This document shows, one piece after another, positions 33,539-43,872 of a stretch of DNA of 64,000 nucleotides (positions are counted from its first letter, which is position 1; each line of letters begins with the position of its first letter). Both the position numbers and the translations under genes were made by a program. The DNA is from Pegoplata infirma. Taxonomy: Eukaryota > Arthropoda > Insecta > Diptera > Anthomyiidae. The notes under the pieces are model-generated. The model saw only the letters and a program-made list of their open reading frames with translations, did no database searches and was not told the origin of the DNA. Location of the stretch: the NCBI GenBank assembly GCA_963921195.1, contig OY992540.1, forward strand, positions 13,337,136-13,401,135, written 5' to 3'.

Positions 33539-35495
33539 CCCGAGTAAAAATGTTTAGATATAATTATATCTGACAAGATATGATGATATATATTTATGTC
33601 TTATACAATATCAAATTATATATGAAGGGTTTACTGCAAGAACTTGATAAGCAACATTTTATTTTTTTGTGTTTTTCGCATTCTCCTGATGTTTCATTGA
33701 CAGATTTTTGTCAGAAGTCTTGCTTTAACCCTTCGTACAAGTATATTGAGAATAAAAGTTCTGCAAAAGTTCTATTTTCTACATTATTTTTAAAGTTTTA
33801 AGGCAAAAACCACGATAAAATGAAATGTTGCTTATCGAGTTTTTACAATAAGCCCTTCATATAACCAGATATGTTAGATCTGTTGCTATATATAACGATA
33901 TCTTGTATCATATCTGGTTATGTCTTCTATCATATCTGTCGCTAAGGCAAGATTTATATCCATATCAACTATAAACTCAATCAAACAAATAATTTTTTTT
34001 TTAAATTCGATTTTAAATGAATATCCTCTATTTTTAAAATCTTCGTAATTTGTATTTCTTTTAATACCAAATGAAAACAAAATTGAATATGCAAATACAA
34101 AAAAAAATATATTTCGAATTTTCTGTCAAAAAAAAAATAACAATATTTTAAATTAAAAAAAAAATAGTGGCCGTATTCATTTTGGAAAAAATATAAAATT
34201 TTTATTAAAATACAGAAAAATTAATTTAAATTTATCTCTGAGATGTGTTTAACGTTAATGTAAGTATTTTTGCAATAACCACGAAAATAAAGAAATAAAA
34301 ATATTAAAAATTTCTTTCAATTTGCAGATTGTTTCAAAATTGTGAAATGCTCTTAAATTCAATATCCAAATTTTGAGTACTATGGAGAAACAAATTGAGC
34401 ATATTTTCCCAACACATTAGATGCCTTTAACAATTAGTGACAAACATATAATGCCAATGAAATCGGAAAAATTTAAAAAGGATTCGTTTTTTAAAATTCA
34501 GCTAAAGTTTTTTCTTATTATAAATATTCATGGATATTGTTTGTATAGATGGTATGTACATTAGGGTCGCACGATAAAGACTTTTTCGAATTTCGTCGAT
34601 CGCCAGGCAAATTATCGTTCGTTTTGGTCTTAAAAACTGTATGTATGTATGTATTTTAAGCCAAATCGGACAAAATTGATCCTTTGGGGTGTTAAAGTTT
34701 TGCCATAAAAAATGTTTTTCCCATAAAAACCAAATTTTTTTAAATTATTTCACTTGATTAGCTTTTTAACGATTACAAATTTTATTTTAGCGGGGAAAAA
34801 AATAAATTATGGCCCTTCGGTGTCCTGCTCTAAATGTTCTTTTTTCGAAGTCAATTTTAAAGCGGAGGGTTTTATCCCATCAAAATTAAATTTTTATTCG
34901 TTAATAAACTAATCAAGTAAAATAATATTTAAAAAATAAAAAATCTAAAAAAAATGTTGGTTTGTATGGGGAAACATTTTTTTAGGGTAAAACTTTTACC
35001 ATCCAAAGGCTCGGGTTTAAAGTCATTATTCGTGCCACCCTAATGCACATTTATCCCAAATTCGAGAAAAAATCAGATTTTGGGGTATATCTAAATACCA
35101 TATTACATGTGTTTGTATAATTTTTAAGGGCTCATTTGGTCTTCATGTAACTGTAGTTTTTTTATTATTTTATTATATTTTAAAAGATTATTATCATTTT
35201 ATTACTGAATAAAATCGAATTTTTACAATTTTAAATAAAAATGTGATTATTATTTGTTGTTAACAATATAAATTTTTCAAAAATACCATATTCCCATATG
35301 CAACTATGTCAATTCTGATCTTATAAGATCAGAATATATATGGGCCAAATGTCGGATATAACGAGATCTAATTTGATCAGTTTGTATCAGAACTGATATA
35401 ATTAGATCGGGTCAATTTCCGGATCTAATAAGATCTGATTATATATTGATCCAGATCTAAATTGATATGGTGCAATATCAAAATTTTTACTCGGG
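33539..35495 (+). mobile_element. Element B1 (CCCGAGTAAAAAT ends)
   Basis: Begins CCCGAGTAAAAATGTTTAGA and ends TTTTTACTCGGG. It is non-coding with subterminal AT-rich palindromes (AGATATAATTATATCT type). Compared with B2 it has an extra 235-bp MITE at 33624-33858 and keeps about 360 bp (about 35098-35450) that B2 lost. Confidence 0.85.
33624..33858. repeat. MITE inside B1, ATAT duplication
   Basis: Ends GAAGGGTTTACTGCAAGAAC and ...TTACAATAAGCCCTTC with inner inverted TTGATAAGCAACATTT / GTTGCTTATCGAG. ATAT lies on both sides (33620-33623, 33859-33862). B2 shows the empty site near 37310-37325. Confidence 0.8.
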
Positions 35496-35601
35496 ATATT
35501 TGGATTTTCAAAATTCAGTATAGTTTTCGAATTATCGGTCGAAGTTCGACTGATTTAGCAAAAGTGAGATAATCTTATCCCTGTTAAATTTTTTAAAACA
35601 T

Positions 35602-37403
35602 CCCGAGTAAAAATTTTGATATTGCACCATATCAATTTAGATATACCCCAAAATCTGATTTTTTCTCGAATTTGGGATAAATGTGCATTAGGGTGGCACG
35701 AATAATGACTTTAAACCCGAGCCTTTGGATGGTAAAAGTTTTACCCTAAAAAAATGTTTCCCCATACAAACCAACATTTTTTTTAGATTTTTTATTTTTT
35801 AAATATTATTTTACTTGATTAGTTTATTAACGAATAAAAATTTAATTTTGATGGGATAAAACCCTCCGCTTTAAAATTGACTTCGAAAAAAGAACATTTA
35901 GAGCAGGACACCGAAGGGCCATAATTTATTTTTTTCCCCGCTAAAATAAAATTTGTAATCGTTAAAAAGCTAATCAAGTGAAATAATTTAAAAAAATTTG
36001 GTTTTTATGGGAAAAACATTTTTTATGGCAAAACTTTAACACCCCAAAGGATCAATTTTGTCCGATTTGGCTTAAAATACATACATACATACAGTTTTTA
36101 AGACCAAAACGAACGATAATTTGCCTGGCGATCGACGAAATTCGAAAAAGTCTTTATCGTGCGACCCTAATGTACATACCATCTATACAAACAATATCCA
36201 TGAATATTTATAATAAGAAAAAACTTTAGCTGAATTTTAAAAAACGAATCCTTTTTAAATTTTTCCGATTTCATTGGCATTATATGTTTGTCACTAATTG
36301 TTAAAGGCATCTAATGTGTTGGGAAAATATGCTCAATTTGTTTCTCCATAGTACTCAAAATTTGGATATTGAATTTAAGAGCATTTCACAATTTTGAAAC
36401 AATCTGCAAATTGAAAGAAATTTTTAATATTTTTATTTCTTTATTTTCGTGGTTATTGCAAAAATACTTACATTAACGTTAAACACATCTCAGAGATAAA
36501 TTTAAATTAATTTTTCTGTATTTTAATAAAAATTTTATATTTTTTCCAAAATGAATACGGCCACTATTTTTTTTTTAATTTAAAATATTGTTATTTTTTT
36601 TTTGACAGAAAATTCGAAATATATTTTTTTTTGTATTTGCATATTCAATTTTGTTTTCATTTGGTATTTATACTATGTTTAGACCAAACAAAAACCAAGT
36701 TGTTTTTGGCAAAAAATCATTTTAGAAAACCAAACTGTTTACACCGAATAAAAAGAGTTTTTGTTTGTCAAATCAAATTAATTATTTTCTAAATTCACTA
36801 AAAAACACGAAATTATAATAGCCACACGTTATTAAAAAAATTAAATTACACATTTATTTACTTTTTTAAAAGATTTGAATATTAATTTCATAAAAAAACA
36901 AATATTTTTATTTTGACATTCGTTTTTACCAAAAGAAAATTGAAAAAAACATTCACACTGAATTAATAGTAGCATAGACCACAACCTAAATTCTAGTTTT
37001 TGTTCAGTTTTAGTTGGCAACGCAGTTTTTAAATTGTATGGAAAATTTATGTAGTTTTTGCCAAAAACCAAAAAAATATTCAAAAACAAGTTGTTTTCGT
37101 TGGTGTAAATACCGTATAAAAGAAATACAAATTACGAAGATTTTAAAAATAGAGGATATTCATTTAAAATCGAATTTAAAAAAAAAAATTATTTGTTTGA
37201 TTGAGTTTATAGTTGATATGGATATAAATCTTGCCTTAGCGACAGATATGATAGAAGACATAACCAGATATGATACAAGATATCGTTATATATAGCAACA
37301 GATCTAACATATCTGGTTATATATAATTTGATATTGTATAAGACATAAATATATATCATCATATCTTGTCAGATATAATTATATCTAAACATTTTTACTC
37401 GGG
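35602..37403 (-). mobile_element. Element B2, inverted copy of B1
   Basis: Begins CCCGAGTAAAAATTTTGATA and ends ACATTTTTACTCGGG, nearly identical to B1 in reverse. It lacks the segment between two ATCTAAAT copies of B1 (about 35090 and 35446), and carries its own insertion at about 36668-37117 (GTTTAGACCAAACAAAAACC ... GTTGGTGTAAATACCG), possibly another MITE with imperfect ends. ORFs 33886-34080 and 37014-37295 are mirror images caused by this inversion. Confidence 0.85.
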
Positions 37404-38257
37404 ATTTCAAAAATAAAAAAATAAAAAATTTCTAACGGAAAATTATGCGAACCTAGTACTCAAACCAGAATAGCTTTTGATCCCCCTCTGAATTTTGGAT
37501 ATGTTATACAAAACATTTTGAACGAATTTAAAAAAATTCGAAGATGTGTTGTTTTAAAGTTTTTGCATTTTTGATACTTTTCTTTAATAAATCCTTTTGC
37601 ATTTTAAATTATTTCCAAAAAGCACAAGACTTAAGCTCTCATATGAGCCAAGAATTGTGAAAATCGGATAATTGGTTAAAAAGTTAGAACATGTTTTATG
37701 TGATGATATGTTTTTCTAATTTTGCAAAAAAAAAAGTCGAGGTTTGACCTGCCATAATACGATCAGTAAACCGAATTTAAAAAACGATAGAAAGTTCCAC
37801 TTTCATAGGTATGTTGGCTATCTATGTGCCAATTTTCAATTAAATCTGAAGAAACCATTCCCAAAAACGACTAAAATTGGCTCTAAATATTTTGGAACTG
37901 CCCTTTTATAATTACAAAAACATTTGTAAATTTAAATAAATGTTAAAAACATAAAAAACATGTCATCAAATTTTTTTTTATTTTATTTTAATTCGTGAGT
38001 ATTTCGTGAACGTGATTACATCGTGAGCGTGATTAAAATTGTTTTCTACTCACGTGAACGTGCGTGAGTGTGAGTACAAAAAAAAATTTCGTGCGTGATC
38101 GTGCGTGACTAAATTTTTTTTTTTCGTGAGCGTGCGTGATCGTGATTGAAAAGTCACTCACGATCCCATCTCTAGTTTTTACTACATAAGTCAGTTGTTT
38201 TTTGTCAGTTAAAATCACTAACATTGTTAGTTGATTTAACTGAAAAAGTAGTTGGAG

Positions 38258-38715
38258 GGTATAAAAAATTTGTCGGTTTTGAGGGCTTGGTCAAAAATCA
38301 AAATACCTACTTATATCTTGAGAAGGCGATTTGATACAACTTTTCTGATGACAGATTCGTGTTTAGAAGGACAAAATACTTTAGAAAATGTACCCTAGAA
38401 GTCTGTGCAAAAAAAGTTGATTTTTGTAGAGTAGAGTAATTACTTGAAAACTGTAGAAGTGGCGTATACTTAATTTGTAATTATCTTTAAATAACAATCA
38501 TACGCAGTGGTGCACAATGGTTTATTTTTCATAATTTGGTTTTTCAGTAAATAGGTACTGGATTGATTGCAGCGATTCATACCGGTTATAGCTAACGTAA
38601 TTTCAAGCTTAAGTTTGGACGCTGGACCCCACATGGACAAAAACTTTAAATACTTTAAAATCACAAATTTTAAATGTTTGTAAAAAAAATCTAGCGCTGA
38701 CCTAAAAAAAATACC
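38258..38715. other. Non-coding, inverted partner of 32110-32260
   Basis: GATTTGATACAACTTTTCTG and ACAAAATACTTTAGAAAATG mirror 32160-32225. Otherwise nothing recognised. Confidence 0.5.
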
Positions 38716-38718
38716 TTA

Positions 38719-38845
38719 GGGCTGGTAACTTATCACAAGATAATCAATGATTAGTGCTAATCTATGTTTCCAAATGTCAAGTTTATATGGAAATAATCAA
38801 TGATTAGTGTTAATCAATGATTAGCATTTGATAAGTTACCAGCCC
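38719..38845. repeat. Hairpin MITE C1, TTA duplication
   Basis: GGGCTGGTAACTTATCA and TGATAAGTTACCAGCCC, flanked by TTA (38716-38718, 38846-38848). TWA duplication and GGG ends fit PIF/Harbinger derivatives. A second copy is at 62621-62826. Confidence 0.85.
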
Positions 38846-38848
38846 TTA

Positions 38849-39398
38849 AGGATTTTGTTATGTAAAATGTCATTTGCTTTTGATTTCATCCCATTCCGAT
38901 TCCGAAAGTTCGATTTTGTTTCACTGTGTTTTTAAACGCTATACAACCCTGATAAATACAAATTAACCACAGCTAATAAAAAATTTAACAAATTATTTGT
39001 ATAACTTAAATGGTAATTTATTAAAAGAAATTAGAATTAAACATTTACAAAATCAAAAAATTAAAACAAGTCAATTGTTTAGTTAAACAGTAGATGGGGA
39101 TGGCATTGAAAAGAAAAGTTCAACGTCATTTGCTTTTCAACAAAAAAAAAAAAAGATAAGAAACGAAAACAAACAAATTTATTTTAAAGATTTATTTATT
39201 TTTAAAAAAAGTTAGTATTTTTTTATTAAAAAAAGAACAAGTCGTACACATTTGTATACAATTATTTTTTGTTTCTCCTATAGACTAAATTTTATTATTT
39301 CCTGTTTTAATTTTCTTTCTTATTTGATGTTTCAGTGTACCACATGACGTATGAGTAATAGCAACTAACTCATGGCGTATGAGTATTTTTTTGTTTGT
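38849..39398. other. Intergenic / 3' flank of the unrecognised gene
   Basis: AT-rich; no gene seen. Contains likely 3' UTR of the minus-strand gene ending at 39399. Confidence 0.4.
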
Positions 39399-39968
39399 TT
39401 ATGGTGCCGAACCCATACGCACCATAGTCGGTACTTGCAAAGCATCCAATCTTTGCAAACGTTTACGTTTTGTTTCTATTAACGTTACTGGTGTAATTTG
39501 TTGTTGTAGTATAACCGTCAACGGTGGTTCACAGTGGCTGGGCACTGGTGTATTTATTACTGCCTGTACCAGTGTATGTGTTGCATTTGTTCCGGTCACT
39601 CCTGGCATATGATAAATGCCAGTCTGTCGAAATAATTTCTGTCTTATACTTGGTCTTTTTATGCGTAAATCTTTGGTAGCATAATGTGATGATTTTTTCG
39701 AACTATTCGATGATGACGATGTACTATTGTAGCCGTCACTATTTTTACCGTTTCTATGTTTTCGATTTTTACGATGATCATTGCTCTTAAGAGTTGCACC
39801 CGTTGTACCTTTATGTGTTAGTGGTAGTTGTTCTTTATTGATTTCATTTTCATAGTGCAAAAATGTATCAGTTGAAGTTTTTCTATCGTGAGATTTTTTA
39901 GTTTTTGTTTTAGATTTAGCTTCTAATTCTTGTTTGTTCTTTGCAGCTACTTCTTCCAAATATTTTTC
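39399..39968 (-). CDS. Unrecognised membrane protein gene, last exon
   Basis: Starts at acceptor TTCCATTACAG|GAAAAATAT (exon base 39968, phase 0) and ends at TAA 39399-39401; 189 residues. N-terminal EKYLEEVAAKNKQELEAKSK is a charged helix, then a Lys/Ser-rich segment (KTKTKKSHDRKTS, STSSSSNSSKKSS), then a more conserved-looking KDLRIKRPSIRQKLFRQTGI and a C-terminal RLQRLDALQVPTMVRMGSAP. Phase and strand fit the exons at 54126-54320 and 63931-64000. I do not recognise the family; the GC and codon pattern differ from the surrounding repeats, supporting a real exon. Confidence 0.7.
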   Translation of the reverse strand, partial: EKYLEEVAAKNKQELEAKSKTKTKKSHDRKTSTDTFLHYENEINKEQLPLTHKGTTGATLKSNDHRKNRKHRNGKNSDGYNSTSSSSNSSKKSSHYATKDLRIKRPSIRQKLFRQTGIYHMPGVTGTNATHTLVQAVINTPVPSHCEPPLTVILQQQITPVTLIETKRKRLQRLDALQVPTMVRMGSAP

Positions 39969-40107
39969 CTGTAATGGAAGTTAAAAGATAATGGAAGAAT
40001 AAGAATCGAAAAGTTTAAATCAGCATTCAATTAGACTGAAAAAAAAATTAAACTAAACAAAAGTTCAAAATTGGGGTCCCCAAATTTACTATATATTACA
40101 AATATTA

Positions 40108-40288
40108 AGGCCGGGTTAGCCATAAAACGTAACCGTAGCGTAGACTCTATACAATATTCCGTAAGCAAAAATAGTACATAACATTTTTATTTATGTTTTG
40201 TTTTTTTCCAACGCATGGTATTTTATGTCACGCTAAAACGTAGAGAAAACCTGTTGAAAATAGGTTCGTTTTATGGCTAACCCAGCCT
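40108..40288. repeat. MITE, TTA duplication
   Basis: AGGCCGGGTTAGCCATAAAA and TTTTATGGCTAACCCAGCCT, flanked by TTA (40105-40107, 40289-40291). PIF/Harbinger-like by target site. Confidence 0.8.
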
Positions 40289-40291
40289 TTA

Positions 40292-40441
40292 AGCTGAATT
40301 CACAATGACGGAGGACTCTGTGCCAGAGAGTGGATTTTGTTCCTTTCTCTTTCGCACTTACACATTTTATGTATGATGGTATCTCTATTTTTAGAGATGG
40401 TACTCTGTAGTACAGAGTACTCCGACATTGTGTCGGAGCCT
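40292..40441. repeat. Adjacent MITE sharing the TTA
   Basis: AGCTGAATTCACAATGACGG to CCGACATTGTGTCGGAGCCT, with TTA at 40289-40291 and 40442-40444. The left TTA is the right duplication of the previous MITE. The ends are imperfectly inverted. Confidence 0.65.
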
Positions 40442-40444
40442 TTA

Positions 40445-40686
40445 ATCTAAAATTTTTTTATCGTTTCGTTCAACGCACATTGGGTTGAACACTATCAAAA
40501 CTGTAAAAAAGAGCATTAAATACTCTTTAATTTGCAGTTTGATTTATTAATTTATCGCTTCTAACTCCAAAGTTACAGAAAAATTGTGAATCAAGATTTA
40601 TTTTTCCAAAAAACGAAAAAATATGCATAGCAGGTCAAAAAAAATTTTTTTTTGGAATTTTTTTTTTTCAAAATGGTTTTTGTTTA
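40445..40686. other. Intronic non-coding DNA
   Basis: AT-rich intron sequence of the minus-strand gene, no element recognised. Confidence 0.4.
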
Positions 40687-40899
40687 TCTATATATATAAA
40701 AATGGATGTGTGTATGTATGTATGTGTGTATGTATGTATGTTTTTTTTTTTTTTTTTTTTTTTTATTGAGGTAAAAATCATCGAAAGACGAATGCGGGAC
40801 TTTAACCCGCTAAAAAACCCTCGAAGCACCGACCCCAATGTCCCCGCGGTACAACCGTTGAGAAATTCTTCACGGGGGGGGGAATGGTAGAAATCTACC

Positions 40900-43872
40900 C
40901 TAAACTACCTCGATTCTTCTTCGAATCGTTTCTTCCCTACGGAGTTCCATAAGAACCAATTTTACAAAATTACATACACACTCCCAGTTAACTAAAGATA
41001 ACAACATAATGTGTACTAAGTTCGTCGGATTGACACTACACCCTACCAACTCCTCCAGGTTCGCCCTCCCATTATTAAATCGTGGACATACGAAGAATAC
41101 ATGCTGCGCATCTTCAACCACGTCACCACCACATTGCGGACAAAACGGATCCCTTTCGTGTCCATATTTGTACAAATATGACTTAAAACATCCATGTCCA
41201 CTTAACATCTGTGTAAGGTAGAAATTTAAGTCCCCGTGTTTTCTGTCAAACCAGTACTTAATGTCCGGTATCAGTCTATACGTCCACCTGCCTTTGTCGG
41301 ACAATGTCCAACGTGCTTGCCATTTGGCAATACTTACGCACCTATTTTCATTACGAGCACTATCGTTACCAACACCATCCGTTGAATATTCCGACTCTCT
41401 AGCCTGGAGATCTACTGGTAGTAGACCGGCTATAACAAATGCCGCCTCATCTGACACCGTTCTAAAGGCACAACACACCCGCAGGGCAGCAAGTCTGTAT
41501 ACGGATGTGACCAGTTTACCGTATGTAGCAAATCTTAACGATTTCGACCAAATAGGTGAAGCATATAAGATTGTACTCTTAACCACTTCAGTTAAAAGTT
41601 TTCTCTGTAGGTACTTGGGACCTCTTGTGTTCGGCATTATTCTGGATAACGCTTGGCACGTTCGCGAAGCCTTTTCACTTATGTATTTCAGATGATCGTT
41701 AAAGGAAAGGCGGCAATCAATCATTACACCAAGGTACTTGAGATACGGTTTTGTCTCAATGCGGTACGATCCAATATTTAGTTGGATAGTTTCCCTCACT
41801 TTACGGCTGCTTATCAGTACCGCTTCCGTCTTATGATCGGCTAGTGTTAGACCAACTGATGATAACCAGGATCGAACAATCTGTATGGCAGAATTTGCGA
41901 CCGTTTTAACCTCTTCTAGATCTTTGGCGACACACACTATGGCTATATCATCTGCAAAGCCAACGATTGTGACCCTGTCTGGAAGCATAAGCCTTAGTAC
42001 ACCATCGTACATGACGTTCCATAACAAAGGACCCAGTACTGATCCTTGTGGAACACCCTTCGATATCATATACTGCTTCGTTCCCCTGTCAGTATCGTAT
42101 ATTAGTACCCTGTTGCGGAAATAATCTTTTATAATAGCCAATAGATATTCTGGTATCCTCATTTGAGAAAGCGCATTCACAATAACCTCCCAATTCGCTG
42201 TGTTAAAAGCATTTTTGATGTCTAGGGTTACCATCAGGCAGTACTCCTTTCCGCCATTTCTCCATCTCTTTCCTTCAATTGCATTTGCTGCAGTTTCTAC
42301 AACCACATTTATGGCATCCACTGTTGATTTGGCTTTCCTGAAACCGAATTGATGGTTGGATAAACCTCCAGCAGCTTCGATACAGGCGTCCAGCCTCTTA
42401 CACACTATGCTCTCCAGCAGTTTTCCACATGTATCTATCATGCAGAGCGGTCGATAGGAAGACGGGTCATCTAGGGGTTTTTTGTCCTTAGGAAGTAGAA
42501 CCAGTTTTTGTCTTTTCCACATGGATGGGAAGGTCCCCTGTCGCAGGCATTTATTAATCACAGCCACGAATTGCCCTGGACAACACTTGAATGCTTCCTT
42601 CAGTACCAGATTGGGGATACAGTCTAATCCTGGGGCTTTCTTATCCTTAAATTTCACAATTGCTGCTTCAATTTCAACATTTGTAGCGGGAGGGTGATCA
42701 AATTCTTCTCCACCAATGTCTAGGTTCCAAGTAGTTGGCTCTTGTTGAGGAAATAGGTGTTCCACAATTTCCTTAAGAACTGACTCCTCTCTGGGTGCTG
42801 ACGGGCTTAAACATTTAAGTTTTTTTGTCACCATTTTATATGCGAGTCCCCATGGGTTTTCCTGAAGATCGTCACATATATCAAGGAAGCATCTTCTTTT
42901 ACTATTACGTATCGCCAGTTTAAGGGATTTTCGTTTCGCCTTGTATGTTTGGTGAAGGGTATCATTTCCCGGTCTACCTCTCGTTCTCGTATAGCGTCGT
43001 CTAGCATGTAGACATTGCGATCGTAGCTCCGCTATTTCCGCATTCCACCAGTATACTGGTTGCCATTTAGGATTTGCTCTCCTTTTTACCATGGACGCAT
43101 CACATGCTCGCGATATCTCTTTTACCAGATTTTCTGCCATTATTTCAGCTGAACCGCTTAGTTCCATATCCGCTATCATGGTCTGAAATACATCTTTGTC
43201 AAGAGTGTTTACTTTCCATCCAGTAGGGGCTTGCGACCGAATATTGGCGGTTGCGGGTGGGTGCTCCTGCGATATATCCATTATTATAGCATAATGATCA
43301 CTATGGGTGTACTGATCAGACAAGCACCAATTTACTCGTCTTGCAATACTGCTGCTTGAAAAAGATATGTCTACAATAGATCCACTTTCTCCTCTACTAA
43401 ACGTCTGCTCGCTTCCTGTGTTCATCAGCACAATATCCAGTACTGAGAATGCCTCAAGGAGTATTCTACCTCTTGCTGTTGTACGAGGGCAGCCCCAATC
43501 TGTAGACCAGGCGTTGAAATCTCCAGCTATAATAACAGGATCTTTATCAATTGCATCTGAGACTATGTTGTCGATGATTTCTTCGAATACCTCAATGGTA
43601 TATCTTGGAGGGATATAGCAGCTGTAGAGATGGATACCTGAGACAGTGGCACGGGTAAATCCACTTTGTGTTGATATTGCATTTCTTAGCATTAAGCTGT
43701 TGGTCGACCAAATAGACGAAGTATTTGAACAATCGGATACCCAGTTTGGGGATTCGATATTACGATATGGCTCACTGAGCATTGCGATGTCTATGTTGAA
43801 ATCGCGAACGTTCTGTTTGAGCAACTCTTGGGCTGCTTGACAATGGTTTAGGTTCAGCTGCAGAATTTTCAT
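40900..43872 (-). CDS. LINE ORF2: endonuclease-reverse transcriptase
   Basis: 990 residues. Residues 1-215 are an APE-type endonuclease (LNLNHCQAAQELL, VIIAGDFNAWSTDWG, THSDHYAI). Residues about 430-700 are reverse transcriptase (YRPLCMIDTCGKLLESIV, VTLDIKNAFNTANW, SKGVPQGSVLGPLLWNVMYD, catalytic FADD near residue 637). Residues 840-930 have the R1-type WQARWTLSDKGRWTYRLIPD, YLTQMLSGHGCF and a CPQCGG..H..C zinc motif. It nicks target DNA and primes reverse transcription there. The ATG (43872-43870) overlaps the ORF1 stop as ATGA, so it is probably translated by reinitiation. All catalytic motifs are present and there is no stop; possibly active. Confidence 0.95.
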   Translation of the reverse strand: MKILQLNLNHCQAAQELLKQNVRDFNIDIAMLSEPYRNIESPNWVSDCSNTSSIWSTNSLMLRNAISTQSGFTRATVSGIHLYSCYIPPRYTIEVFEEIIDNIVSDAIDKDPVIIAGDFNAWSTDWGCPRTTARGRILLEAFSVLDIVLMNTGSEQTFSRGESGSIVDISFSSSSIARRVNWCLSDQYTHSDHYAIIMDISQEHPPATANIRSQAPTGWKVNTLDKDVFQTMIADMELSGSAEIMAENLVKEISRACDASMVKRRANPKWQPVYWWNAEIAELRSQCLHARRRYTRTRGRPGNDTLHQTYKAKRKSLKLAIRNSKRRCFLDICDDLQENPWGLAYKMVTKKLKCLSPSAPREESVLKEIVEHLFPQQEPTTWNLDIGGEEFDHPPATNVEIEAAIVKFKDKKAPGLDCIPNLVLKEAFKCCPGQFVAVINKCLRQGTFPSMWKRQKLVLLPKDKKPLDDPSSYRPLCMIDTCGKLLESIVCKRLDACIEAAGGLSNHQFGFRKAKSTVDAINVVVETAANAIEGKRWRNGGKEYCLMVTLDIKNAFNTANWEVIVNALSQMRIPEYLLAIIKDYFRNRVLIYDTDRGTKQYMISKGVPQGSVLGPLLWNVMYDGVLRLMLPDRVTIVGFADDIAIVCVAKDLEEVKTVANSAIQIVRSWLSSVGLTLADHKTEAVLISSRKVRETIQLNIGSYRIETKPYLKYLGVMIDCRLSFNDHLKYISEKASRTCQALSRIMPNTRGPKYLQRKLLTEVVKSTILYASPIWSKSLRFATYGKLVTSVYRLAALRVCCAFRTVSDEAAFVIAGLLPVDLQARESEYSTDGVGNDSARNENRCVSIAKWQARWTLSDKGRWTYRLIPDIKYWFDRKHGDLNFYLTQMLSGHGCFKSYLYKYGHERDPFCPQCGGDVVEDAQHVFFVCPRFNNGRANLEELVGCSVNPTNLVHIMLLSLVNWECVCNFVKLVLMELRREETIRRRIEVV

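Larger units (their letters stand above)
33200..38174. mobile_element. hAT-like element, 4975 bp, non-coding
   Basis: Ends TAGAGATGCGC and GATCCCATCTCTA with an exact 8-bp duplication GTTTTTAC (33192-33199, 38175-38182). Just inside are many CGTGA/TCACG motifs (CACGTGA, GTGATCGTGAG; 33210-33370 and 37995-38170), like subterminal transposase sites. Inside are two inverted B elements and flanking unknown DNA. No transposase recognised. Relatives: 50455-51582 and 62544-63132. Confidence 0.85.
32791..38257 (+). mobile_element. Family-A MITE split by a 5-kb hAT-like element
   Basis: Left part 32791-33199 (CACTCAGAAAATTATGTAAG onward), right part 38183 to about 38254 (TACATAAGTCAGTTG ... GAAAAAGTAGTTG). 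Joined at the 8-bp duplication they follow the family-A consensus. The last ~90 bp and right TIR are missing. Confidence 0.85.

Noticed and set aside
33886..37295. Two ORFs encoding the same LALATDMIEDITRYDTRY peptide
   Set aside because: They are the same non-coding segment seen in the two inverted B elements.
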